A stretch of 42,485 nt of DNA from Oscillospiraceae bacterium (lineage in GTDB: Bacteria > Bacillota > Clostridia > Oscillospirales > Oscillospiraceae): NCBI GenBank assembly GCA_016293865.1, contig JAEDDG010000014.1:1-42485 (forward strand). Direction: 5' to 3'. The notes below the pieces were generated by a model. It ran no database searches. It was not told the DNA's origin and was given only the letters and a program-made list of their open reading frames with translations. This document shows positions 7,372 through 16,100 of the stretch, one piece after another (the stretch's first letter is position 1; the number at the start of each line of letters is the position of its first letter). Both the position numbers and the translations under genes were made by a program.

Positions 7372-8286
7372 ATGAAACGCGTCGTGACCGCCATTTGTGT
7401 GATTGCACTGCTGATCTGTCTGACATCAGCCTACGCCGGATCGGCAGGTTCGTCGTCTGATCCGCTGATTTCTCTCAGCTATCTGAATGACACTTATATT
7501 CCTTCTGTGATCAACCAGGGCAAAACTGAAATCCGCGAAGCCCTGAATCAGGTTTACAGCGCTGCCGAGGCAAAGACAAAAACGGAAAAGCTGGCTGCGT
7601 TTTATGACTCTTCCATTACGCTGTCCTCCGGCAGCTGCTTTGTCCTGCTGTCCGGTTCGGCAACCGTCTCTGTCAGCGGCACGCTGATCAATGTTTCCAA
7701 CGGCAGCGTGGTTGAATCCGGCGCGCGGATTGCCGCGGGCCAGCGTTATCTCAGCTGCGAGGAAACATCGGCTGTATTCAGTCTTTCTGCCGGCAGCACC
7801 TGCACGGTCAGCGGCGTCTACTCCGCCGGCAGTGGCACATTCAGCATGTCCTTCACCCCGTCAGAAACGCCCGCGCCCGGCCGCACGGTTCTGACACAGC
7901 AGAACATCATCTTTAACGGCTCCTCCTTGAAAATGGAGGTTTACAATGTGGACGGCGACAACTATTTCAAGCTGCGCGACATTGCATATCTGCTGCGCAA
8001 TACGCCGTACGCCTGCTCAATCGATTTCAGCACACCGCTGAGAACCGTTCTGACCGTCAGCGGCGGCTCCTATGTCCCCAACGGGGATGAGATGCTCTCC
8101 GGCGTGGACTACTCCTCTTCCTGCAGAGCCAGCCAATGGCTGCTGATCATTGACGGCGTTTATCACAGCTGCAGCGTGTACAACATCGGCGGCAACAACT
8201 TCTTCCGGCTGCGCGATCTGGGCAACGCATTGGGCTTCGGCGTGGATTACGACGCCGCAACCAATTCGGCGGTCATTACCGCGTAA
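7372..8286 (+). CDS. exported protein with copper amine oxidase N-terminal-like (stalk) repeats
   Basis: 304 residues. It starts at ATG 7372 behind GAAAGGAGG. A signal peptide (KR, then a hydrophobic segment ending AYAGSAG) leads to a Ser/Gly-rich beta segment of unknown fold. The C-terminal half has two copies of the pattern V-Y-N-(V/I)-x-G-(D/N)-N-(Y/F)-F-(K/R)-LRD-(I/L), typical of stalk or copper amine oxidase N-terminal-like domains in Firmicutes cell-surface proteins. These domains are structural or cell-wall associated; no oxidase domain is present. It is likely extracellular. The precise role is unknown. Confidence 0.8.
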   Translation: MKRVVTAICVIALLICLTSAYAGSAGSSSDPLISLSYLNDTYIPSVINQGKTEIREALNQVYSAAEAKTKTEKLAAFYDSSITLSSGSCFVLLSGSATVSVSGTLINVSNGSVVESGARIAAGQRYLSCEETSAVFSLSAGSTCTVSGVYSAGSGTFSMSFTPSETPAPGRTVLTQQNIIFNGSSLKMEVYNVDGDNYFKLRDIAYLLRNTPYACSIDFSTPLRTVLTVSGGSYVPNGDEMLSGVDYSSSCRASQWLLIIDGVYHSCSVYNIGGNNFFRLRDLGNALGFGVDYDAATNSAVITA

Positions 8287-8305
8287 TTCCGACTTTTTCA
8301 ACACA

Positions 8306-8345
8306 AACGGGCCGGCGTTCTCTGCGCTGGCCTGTTGTTTTCTTT
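8306..8345 (+). terminator. probable rho-independent terminator
   Basis: An imperfect stem, GGGCCgGCG pairing with CGCtGGCC around a short TTCTCTG loop, followed by a T-rich TTGTTTTCTTT. It lies about 20 bases after the stop of the stalk protein. Confidence 0.6.
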
Positions 8346-8425
8346 CGCTGCGGACAGCCTGTCCGGCCGGCATAACCCCGGAGCTCCCGGCATAGTTCAT
8401 AGTATCCGGTTCAGGAGGATTTCGT

Positions 8426-9160
8426 ATGCTTGATTTTCTGGAAGAACTGCACGCAACCCTGTCCATCGGCCAGCAGGCCGCCTTTATCATCCGCATTCTG
8501 GTCGCCACCTTCTGCGGTGCGCTTGTGGGCGTCGAGCGCAGCAAGCGCCTGAAGGAGGCCGGCGTGCGCACCCACTGTCTGGTGGCCTGCGCCTCCGCCG
8601 CCTTCATGGTCATCTCAAAATATGCGTTTACCGACCTGGAAACCGGCGGCGGCATATTTCTCAACGGCACACGCGGAGCCGACCCTGCGCGGATTGCTGC
8701 GCAGGTCGTCAGCGGCGTCAGTTTTCTGGGCGCCGGAATCATCTTTAAAAACCGCCGCTCCACCGTCACCGGCCTGACCACGGCGGCAGGCATCTGGGCA
8801 ACCTCCGCCATCGGCATGGCCATCGGCGCCGGTCTGTACCTGATCGGCCTTTCCACAACAGTTATTATTGTTGTTTTGCAGATTGTCATGCACAAATACA
8901 AAATCGGCAATGATCAGTACAGTACGGCAAACCTGGAAATTACCTTTGAAAATACGGAAAAAATCCGGACGCTGGTCAGCGCGCAGCTTGATGCGCTGAA
9001 TATGCAGATCATGCAGAATCAGATCACAAAGCATGATGACGGGACAGTGACGCACGCCATGGTCATCCGCTATGTCAGCTTCCCCTCTTTTGCGCAGATT
9101 GACGCATTTGCCGATACGCATCCCGAAATCCATGCCATCAGCTACAGCAATATCAGCTGA
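8426..9160 (+). CDS. MgtC/SapB family membrane protein
   Basis: 244 residues. The N-terminal membrane domain carries the family hallmarks: an LVATFCGALVGVERSKR stretch, the VSGVSFLGAGIIF motif and TVTGLTTAAGIWATSAIGMAIG. A cytosolic C-terminal domain of about 80 residues follows, possibly ACT-like. Family members are linked to adaptation to low magnesium and, in pathogens, to intracellular survival and inhibition of F-type ATPase; here the role is not known. It starts at ATG 8426 behind CAGGAGG. The hydroxyacid dehydrogenase gene begins 76 bp downstream with its own ribosome site and may be in the same transcript. Confidence 0.9.
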   Translation: MLDFLEELHATLSIGQQAAFIIRILVATFCGALVGVERSKRLKEAGVRTHCLVACASAAFMVISKYAFTDLETGGGIFLNGTRGADPARIAAQVVSGVSFLGAGIIFKNRRSTVTGLTTAAGIWATSAIGMAIGAGLYLIGLSTTVIIVVLQIVMHKYKIGNDQYSTANLEITFENTEKIRTLVSAQLDALNMQIMQNQITKHDDGTVTHAMVIRYVSFPSFAQIDAFADTHPEIHAISYSNIS

Positions 9161-9236
9161 TCTGCTCTCCGGTACACAATACCGCGGCCCGTCCATCCGA
9201 CGCCGGCCCGGAAAAGATATGAAGGAGGATTACATA

Positions 9237-10202
9237 ATGAAAATCGTCGTTTTGGACGGTTACACCGAGAATCCCGGTGATCTGAGCTGGTCGTCCCTTG
9301 AGGCGCTGGGGCAGCTGACCGTTTATGACCGCACCCCGGTGAATGACGAAGCGGAAATCCGGCGCCGCATCGGCGATGCACAGGCGGTGTACACCAACAA
9401 AACGCCGCTGAGCCAGGCGGTCATCGACGTATGCCCGAATCTGGCTTTTATTGGCATTCTGGCCACCGGATACAACGTGGTGGATACAGCCGCCGCCCGT
9501 GCGAGAGGGATTCCCGTGTGCAATATTCCCACTTACGGGACAGCCGCCGTCGCCCAGTTCGCAATCGGACTTCTTCTGGAAATCTGCCACCACATCGGCC
9601 ATCACAGCGAGGCTGTCCATCAGGGCCGCTGGAGCTCCAGCGCTGACTGGTGCTTCTGGGATACGCCGCTGATTGAACTTTCCGGGAAAACCATGGGCAT
9701 CATCGGCTTCGGGCGCATCGGACAGGCCACCGGCCGGATCGCCGCCGCACTCGGCATGCGTATTCTCGCCTGCGACAGCTTCCCGAACGCCTCCGGTCGG
9801 GAAATCGCAGAATATGTCACGCTGGATGAGCTGTTTGCCGCGTCTGACGTCATTTCCCTGCACTGCCCGCTCTTTCCTGAGACAAAGGGCCTGATCTGCA
9901 GGGCAAATATCGACAAAATGAAAGACGGCGTCATCATACTGAACAACAGCCGCGGTCCCCTGATTGTGGAAGAGGATCTTGCGGCCGCCCTTAACAGCGG
10001 CAAAGTGTATGCAGCCGGTCTGGATGTCGCCTCCACGGAACCCATCCGCAGTGACAACCCGCTGCTGACGGCAAAAAACTGCATCATCACGCCGCATATC
10101 TCCTGGGCGCCGAAGGAAAGCCGCCAGCGCCTGATGGACATCGCCGTCGATAATCTCAGGAACTTCATCGCCGGCACGCCGGTGAACGTCGTCAATCCGT
10201 AA
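9237..10202 (+). CDS. D-2-hydroxyacid dehydrogenase (glycerate/hydroxypyruvate reductase type)
   Basis: A 321-residue NAD(P)-dependent oxidoreductase of the D-isomer-specific 2-hydroxyacid dehydrogenase family. The nucleotide motif GIIGFGRIGQATG is present, with the catalytic set R in NNSRGPLIVEEDL, E in ASTEPIRSDNPLL and H in TPHISWAPKESR. Length and the WAP motif after the catalytic His fit glycerate dehydrogenase/hydroxypyruvate reductase better than SerA with an ACT domain. It starts at ATG 9237 behind GAAGGAGG; a longer open frame overlaps mgtC and is rejected. Substrate is inferred only to family level. Confidence 0.9.
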   Translation: MKIVVLDGYTENPGDLSWSSLEALGQLTVYDRTPVNDEAEIRRRIGDAQAVYTNKTPLSQAVIDVCPNLAFIGILATGYNVVDTAAARARGIPVCNIPTYGTAAVAQFAIGLLLEICHHIGHHSEAVHQGRWSSSADWCFWDTPLIELSGKTMGIIGFGRIGQATGRIAAALGMRILACDSFPNASGREIAEYVTLDELFAASDVISLHCPLFPETKGLICRANIDKMKDGVIILNNSRGPLIVEEDLAAALNSGKVYAAGLDVASTEPIRSDNPLLTAKNCIITPHISWAPKESRQRLMDIAVDNLRNFIAGTPVNVVNP

Positions 10203-10235
10203 AACCGGCCCTGGGCCTTCAGCTTCTTAAAACAC

Positions 10236-10271
10236 GGATGCCGCCTGTTAATCAGACGGCATCCGGTTTTT
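10236..10271 (+). terminator. rho-independent terminator
   Basis: GGATGCCGcCTG (10236-10247) pairs with CAGaCGGCATCC (10253-10264) around TTAAT, followed by seven T. The stem covers the 3' end of the convergent thiolase gene, so the two genes share this sequence. Confidence 0.88.
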
Positions 10272-11006
10272 TTCACTTTTCTGCCGCTCGTGCAACTGAG
10301 GCGCCCAACCATTCAGCGGCAGGCGCTGCATGGCACCGAACACTTTGTTTTTCAGATCCGGATATTGGCCCGTCAGCTGCGCGGTCAGCTTCTTGACTTC
10401 ATGCCGCTTGCTGGTCACGTCCATCGGGCAGGGATTCTTGATAACCGGAAGCTGCAGCTTTTCAGCCACCGCACGTACCGTGCCCTCTCCCACATAGAGC
10501 ATGGGCCGGATCTGCAGTATGCCGCTGCGCGAGAGATTCGTCACCGGCTCGAAGCAGCTCAAACGTCCCTCATAAAACAGGGAGAGGAAAAATGTCTCTA
10601 TTGCATCGTCAAAATGATGGCCAAGGGCAATTTTATTCAGCCCCATCTCATTGAGCATATCGCAAAGCGCGCCGCGGCGCATCTTGGCACAGAGGGCACA
10701 TGGGTTCTTTTCATTGCGCTGCTCAAAAACAATCTGCTTGATCTGCGTATGCCTGACCGCGTACGGCACCTGCAGGCGGCGGCAGAGCTCACGAACCGGC
10801 GTAAAATCCATTTCATCATATCCCATATCCAGCGTCACCGCATACAGGCTGAAGGGCTTTGGATAGTATTTTTTCAGTTCCGCCAGCGCGCACAGCAGCG
10901 CCAGCGAGTCCTTCCCGCCGGATACTCCGACGGCAATCCGGTCCCCCGCTTCGATCATTGAATAATCCTCAATGCAGCGGCGGATCAATCCAACAAACCG
11001 ATTCAT
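10248..11006 (-). CDS. TtcA-like tRNA 2-thiolation ATPase (PP-loop)
   Basis: 252 residues. The PP-loop SGGKDS (29-34) adenylates the base to be thiolated. The Cys pair C103-x2-C106 and a later C193 (NPCPMD) match the three-cysteine [4Fe-4S] site of TtcA/TtuA-group enzymes, as do the GHHFDDAIET motif and the overall length. TtcA makes 2-thiocytidine at position 32 of tRNA; whether this clostridial paralogue has exactly that target is inference. The ATG at 11006 follows GGGGGA; an in-frame ATG 120 bases upstream is rejected because its 40 extra residues are unlike the family. It is convergent with the dehydrogenase gene. Confidence 0.88.
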   Translation of the reverse strand: MNRFVGLIRRCIEDYSMIEAGDRIAVGVSGGKDSLALLCALAELKKYYPKPFSLYAVTLDMGYDEMDFTPVRELCRRLQVPYAVRHTQIKQIVFEQRNEKNPCALCAKMRRGALCDMLNEMGLNKIALGHHFDDAIETFFLSLFYEGRLSCFEPVTNLSRSGILQIRPMLYVGEGTVRAVAEKLQLPVIKNPCPMDVTSKRHEVKKLTAQLTGQYPDLKNKVFGAMQRLPLNGWAPQLHERQKSEKNRMPSD

Positions 11007-11119
11007 AAAAAATCCCCCGGAAAAATAAAAATGAAATTGAGCATTCACGAGAAAAACGGCGTAAAAACGAGCATTCTGGAGTTCTCCATAATGCAAATAA
11101 ATTTTCTTGTCTTTTGGTG

Positions 11120-11148
11120 TTGACACAGAAAATCAATTGTGTTATAAA
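11120..11148 (+). promoter_or_regulatory. promoter of rplM-rpsI
   Basis: Perfect TTGACA (11120-11125), 17 bases, TATAAA (11143-11148). The leader to rplM is about 75 bases. Confidence 0.8.
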
Positions 11149-11151
11149 GAT

Positions 11152-11180
11152 AAAGCATGTTCATTGTAATTTCATGCTTT
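11152..11180 (+). promoter_or_regulatory. 5' leader hairpin upstream of rplM (candidate L13 leader)
   Basis: AAAGCATG (11152-11159) and CATGCTTT (11173-11180) form an 8-bp stem with a 13-base loop at the very start of the predicted transcript. Firmicute rplM mRNAs often carry an L13-binding leader that controls the operon by feedback. Membership in that family is inferred from position, not from a covariance match. Confidence 0.4.
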
Positions 11181-11229
11181 TCATTTGTCAAAAATTATTT
11201 TGTATTATACTTTTATTGGAGGAGACAAG

Positions 11230-11661
11230 ATGTCTACAACGCTTGCAAAAAAGGAAACCGTTTCCCGCAAATGGTACATCCTTGATGCAGCCGGCAAGCC
11301 CCTCGGCCGTACCGCCGCCACCGCTGCCGTCCTGCTTCGCGGAAAACACAAAGTGGATTACACCCCCAACGTCGACTGCGGCGACTTCGTCATTGTCATC
11401 AACTGCAAAGACGCTGTCCTCACCGGCGACAAGCTCAACAAGAAGTTCTATCGCACCCACAGCGGCTGGGTCGGCGGTCTGAAGGAAGTCAAGTATGACC
11501 GCCTGATGGCTGAGCGCCCGGAGCTGGCCATGACTCTGGCTGTTAAGGGCATGATGGCCAAGAACACCATCGACCGCAAGGCACTCAACCGCCTGAAGGT
11601 TTTTGCAGGTCCTGAGCACATCCATGCTGCGCAGAAGCCCGAACCCTGGACCGAAGCATAA
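11230..11661 (+). CDS. rplM: 50S ribosomal protein L13
   Basis: 143 residues, the standard size. Recognisable by WYILDAAGKPLGRTA near the N-terminus, the DCGDFVIVINC segment and PEHIHAAQKPE near the C-terminus. L13 is an early assembly protein of the large subunit. ATG 11230 sits behind TTGGAGGAG; an earlier ATG at 11185 lies inside the leader and has no ribosome site. rpsI follows 14 bp later in the conserved rplM-rpsI operon. Confidence 0.97.
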   Translation: MSTTLAKKETVSRKWYILDAAGKPLGRTAATAAVLLRGKHKVDYTPNVDCGDFVIVINCKDAVLTGDKLNKKFYRTHSGWVGGLKEVKYDRLMAERPELAMTLAVKGMMAKNTIDRKALNRLKVFAGPEHIHAAQKPEPWTEA

Positions 11662-11675
11662 GGAGGTAACATAGA

Positions 11676-12080
11676 ATGTATAAGAGCAAGAAACCGTATA
11701 TGTACGGAACCGGCAGAAGAAAATCCTCCGTTGCCAGAGTCCATCTGATTCCCGGCGGCACCGGCGCCATCACCATCAACGGCCGTGATATCGACGATTA
11801 TTTCGGTCTTGATACCCTGAAGCTCATCGTCCGTCAGCCTCTGGTCACCACCGAGACGCTCGGCAAGGTGGACATCGAAGCCACCGTTATGGGCGGCGGC
11901 GTTACCGGCCAGGCCGGCGCCATCCGTCACGGCATCGCCCGCGCACTGCTGCAGGTGGACGAAAACTACCGCGCCGCTCTGAAGGCCGCCGGTTTCCTGA
12001 CCCGCGACCCGAGAATGAAAGAGCGTAAAAAATACGGCCTCAAAGCAGCCCGTCGCGCACCTCAGTTCTCCAAGAGATAA
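11676..12080 (+). CDS. rpsI: 30S ribosomal protein S9
   Basis: 134 residues. The family features are YGTGRRKSSVARV near the N-terminus, GGGVTGQAGAIRHGIARAL in the middle, and the basic tail ending FSKR, which in S9 reaches the ribosomal P site and contacts the anticodon stem of tRNA. It starts at ATG 11676 behind AAGGAGG and is cotranscribed with rplM. Confidence 0.98.
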   Translation: MYKSKKPYMYGTGRRKSSVARVHLIPGGTGAITINGRDIDDYFGLDTLKLIVRQPLVTTETLGKVDIEATVMGGGVTGQAGAIRHGIARALLQVDENYRAALKAAGFLTRDPRMKERKKYGLKAARRAPQFSKR

Positions 12081-12089
12081 ATTACGACA

Positions 12090-12126
12090 AAATCCCTGGA
12101 ACCTTGACGGTTTCAGGGATTTTTCT
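12090..12126 (+). terminator. rho-independent terminator of rplM-rpsI
   Basis: AAATCCCTG-g-AACC pairs with GGTT-t-CAGGGATTT around TTGAC, followed by TTTTCTTT. Confidence 0.9.
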
Positions 12127-12512
12127 TTGTACGGATTTTTACTTTTTGACAGCACACAAGCCGGAATCCATAGCGTATGGGATCTGTTTTGTCGTTTTCT
12201 TTTCGGACAGATGTGCCATTCAGCCAAATCCGGAAACGGGCTTTTGGGGAAAAATATGCGCAGAACGGCAATTCGGTTTATCCATCGTGTAAAAGCATGA
12301 TTACAGTCGTAAAATAATTGTAATTCAACATATCTCACGTGATTTCTCCGTTGATTTTATTATCATTAGGTGTTAAGCTGTTAAGTTGCAGATGAATATA
12401 ATGTTCTAATGCTTATGACTGCATGACCCCAAAACACAGAGGAATACGCCGGGCTGCAGGATCTGCTTGAAAGTGTGACACAGCGGAGAACTCAGGAACA
12501 GGAAGCCGAGAT
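12123..12512 (+). other. non-coding junction between ribosomal operon and pilus locus
   Basis: About 390 bases without a plausible gene. The sequence becomes visibly AT-rich from about 12290, unlike the GC-rich housekeeping genes to the left. It holds the candidate pilus promoter with its direct repeats (12371-12402) and a leader of about 110 bases. The left half has no recognisable feature. Confidence 0.6.
12371..12402 (+). promoter_or_regulatory. candidate pilus operon promoter with TGTTAAG direct repeat
   Basis: A perfect TATAAT at 12397-12402 with a poor -35 (TTAAGC 12373-12378, 18-base spacer). The -35 region consists of two TGTTAAG copies (12371-12377 and 12379-12385), which suggests activator-dependent transcription. 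The regulator is not in the window. Confidence 0.5.
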
Positions 12513-13118
12513 ATGAGGAAAAAAGAACCAAAGCCAATCCCGACCGTCGAAGAAATTCAGGTGGAGCTGGATCGAATCAAATATAAACGGCGTTACCGGT
12601 CTGTACTGCGCAGCACGGTCTATACGCTGGTGGTTGTGGCGGCTGTTGCAATCCTTGTGGCAACGCTGTGGCTTCCAGTGCTGCAGATCTATGGTAGCTC
12701 TATGTCTCCGACGCTGAACGAGGGAGATGTGGTTGTGTCCATCAAAAGAACTGATTATCAGCAGGGGGATGTGCTGGCATTTTATTACAACAATAAGCTT
12801 CTGGTCAAACGCCTGATTGCTTTGCCGGGAAGTTGGGTGAATATTGATGGAGCCGGTAACGTAACGGTGGACGGTGTGCCGCTGGAGGAACCGTATCTGG
12901 CAGAAAAGGCTTTGGGTGAGGCGAATATTGAATTCCCATACCAGGTGCCGGACGGTCGTTATTTCGTTATAGGTGACCACCGTTCAACTTCAGTGGATTC
13001 CAGAAATGCAGCAGTAGGCTGCGTATCCGAAGAGCAAATTGTCGGCAAGATTATTTTCCGCGTCTGGCCTCTCGATGAGCTCGGACTATTGGGAAGGAAG
13101 GAAGAACATGTTGGATGA
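12513..13118 (+). CDS. type I signal peptidase of the pilus operon
   Basis: 201 residues. A cytoplasmic basic N-terminus is followed by one transmembrane helix (about 34-55) and then the extracellular catalytic domain. The Ser/Lys dyad is S63 in GSSMSPTL and K99 in VKRLIALPG, and the C-terminal box is VIGDHRSTSVDSR. Gram-positive pilus operons often carry their own signal peptidase, needed for pilin export or assembly, so it likely cleaves the pilin precursors encoded next to it. It is the first gene of the operon and overlaps the adhesin gene by 11 bases, implying translational coupling. The ribosome site before ATG 12513 is weak. Confidence 0.93.
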   Translation: MRKKEPKPIPTVEEIQVELDRIKYKRRYRSVLRSTVYTLVVVAAVAILVATLWLPVLQIYGSSMSPTLNEGDVVVSIKRTDYQQGDVLAFYYNNKLLVKRLIALPGSWVNIDGAGNVTVDGVPLEEPYLAEKALGEANIEFPYQVPDGRYFVIGDHRSTSVDSRNAAVGCVSEEQIVGKIIFRVWPLDELGLLGRKEEHVG

Positions 13119-16100
13119 ACTGCAGATGCGGGCTGAACAGTACAAGAAGAAGCACAGGCGCCATAAAGTGTGGCGAAGAATTGTCATCTGTCTGTCCTGT
13201 GTGGTTGCTTTCTGCACAACTTATGCATTGATCCTCCCTGCCATAACCATGGAACAAACCGCATACTGCGGGATGGAGGAACATCAGCATACTGACAAAT
13301 GCTACGAGAAGCGCCTGACATGCGGCTTTGGCGAGCCGCAGGAAGATGATGTGGAACTGTTAAACAGCGGCCATACCCACTCAGATGCATGCTATGAAGA
13401 GCAAAAGGTACTTGTATGCGGTCAGGAGGAATCCGCCGGACATATCCACGACGACAGCTGCATCAGACATGAGCAGGTGCTGATCTGTACCAAAGACCAT
13501 GAGCATACTGAAGATTGCTGCGAAATATCAGAGACTTACATATGTGGAATGACAGAAGGCGAAGGCAGTCATACCCACGGGGCGGCGTGTGACGGAACGC
13601 AGAAGGTCCTGGTCTGTGACAATCCCGAATCAACAGAGACTCTTTCCGATACCCAGAAGCCGCACGTTCATACAGACGATTGTTACGAAAATGTCCTTGT
13701 GTGTCAGAAGACTGCGCATGAACACACGCTCGCCTGTTACTCCAATCCCGAAGCGGATCTCGAAACAGCATCCGTATGGGCGCAAAGTGTTTCAAATGTG
13801 GAACTGACGGGCATTTGGGCAGACGATGTGATCTCCGTTGCCCAAAGCCAGTTGGGTTATCGGGAGAGCACCGCTAATTACATCGTAATGGAGGACGAAG
13901 AAACCACCAGGGGCATCACGCGTTATGGCCAGTGGTATGGCGATCCATACGGGGACTGGTGTGCCATGTTTGTGTCCTTCTGTCTGCGCTATGCAGAAAT
14001 ACCAAACTTTCCCTATTGCAGCAGCTGCCCCGCCTTGCTTGATCTCCTGTCTTCGGCGCAATATGGGCTTTACGAGGAAGCCGGGAAACATGAGCCCATG
14101 CCCGGTGAAGTGATCTTCTTTGATCTGGACGGGAACGGCGCTGCAGACCATGTTGGACTAGTAGCCGGAATAAATGAGGACGGAAAAGAAATCCGTACCA
14201 TAGAGGGCAATCATTCAAACTGCGTACAGTATGTGGATTATACGCTGGATGACAGTCGGATTCTGGGCTTTGGCCGCCTTCCGGAGAAGGAAGCCGGCTA
14301 TACTTGCGGAAAACCGGCCCATACACATAACCGGTATTGTTATGGCTGTGACGGAAATCTGCTCTGCCCTGTTGAGGAGCATATGCACTCCGAGGCGTGC
14401 CGGACAGGCCTGAACTCCGAACAGAAACCTGTCTCCGGATCAGATGGTGTACAGGGCAATCCGGACAGTTTTGATCATTCAGACAAAGCAATAATGGCGC
14501 TGTCGGACGATTTCCTCTATGAAAACGACCAGTTTTCAATTGCACTTCACGTGGAGGGCAACGCATACTTGCAGGATACGCCTCCTGAAGCGACGAATGC
14601 GTCCACCGATGACCTGCAGCCATATGAAATTACACCTGCAGCCGATCTGCAGCAGAATATGATCTTTGAATCCGATGCGGATTCGCTGCAGGACGATGCA
14701 GAAATAACCGGGGATGGGGGCTTACCGGGGACTGCAGACAAGTCGGATTCAGACAAATCAGTAAAGAAAGACGTTCCCGTGCTTGTCGTCACCGAGATGG
14801 ATGAGCAGCAAAGGGAATATCAGCATATTGCATCCGTCCTTGAGGAAGAATACACAGATGGACTTTTGGACCTCTCAGTTCTTTCCCTGGAGTTCTACTG
14901 TCAGGATGCCTTGCTGGACGTCTCCTCATGCAGTGTTACCGCTCAGATCACGCCCCAGACGCAGATGATGGAAACAGCCCACACAGCGTGTGCTGAGCTG
15001 GAAGCTGATGCCGCACCAGAGGCAGAAACGGGCGTTGTATTTTCGGTCGTTGAAGCCACAGAAGACGGCACGGAAGAATTGGACAGCGCCATCGTGAGTA
15101 CATCCACCCGGGAAGTTCCGGTACTCACAGCATCTGTCGACGGCAACGGCATTCTGGCAGTGGCGGCAACGCAAACCGCAAACCCGAAGTTTACCGTTCA
15201 GTACTATGCATGGCTGGATGCAGTCGCAGACAGCGGAAGCACGACAGACACCCTCCCCGTCATTGACACCAGCGGCGGTAATCTCCCGCAGAATGGCATG
15301 ACTCCCACGACAAAAACACTGTTTCTGGAAGAGATAACATCCGGATCCGGGGTTTATGGCATAAAGACGACCAGCACCCTGATCCAGGTTTACAGCAGCC
15401 ATGAATACCAGTACATCACCGCCCCAAATCTGACATATTTTAACCGCCTTTACGAAAATGGGCACTACGCAATCAAAGAAATCTGGATTCTGCAGGGAGG
15501 AAAAGACGCCGAAAGCGTCAGCCGGGAGGACTGGAATGTATATGACCCGGCCGCAACCCACTTTACCAACCGCAGTCAATCAGCAAACGATAACACAGTG
15601 CTCATCACCGATGGAACAGTCATTCGCCTCGTCTTTGACACGACAGAGAGTATATATACCAACGCTGTCAATTTCTATGACTATGACATCACGAATGATG
15701 GCGTTCATACGGCGGCACAGGGCATAAACAGCGCCTCCAACTACTCGGGCAGCGGGGCGAAGCTGGCCTTCGGCAACAACAACACTGATACCGGGTTGGC
15801 CGCAGAGACATGGAGCGGAAACGCGCTGAATAAAGCCAACAGTAACGGCTACAGCGGCTGCACCTTCGGCCTGGTCACCGGTCTGAGCGGCGGGGATATC
15901 CGGTACGCAGGCGGCGTCGATGCGCCCGCCCTGTTCAACGATGGGAATGCCGCCGGCAAAACCTCTTATGATAACGGTCAGTATACGCTTTCCTTTGATC
16001 GCCGCGGCGATACTTATACGCTTTCGTCTGTGGGCGGAACAACCTCCGCAACCAGTCTGCAGACCTTTACAAGCAGGTGGAATTGGAATAATACCCGAAA

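Noticed and set aside
12513..12980. Minus-strand 162-codon frame opposite the signal peptidase gene.
   Set aside because: No ribosome site or domain; the plus-strand gene has the Ser/Lys dyad.
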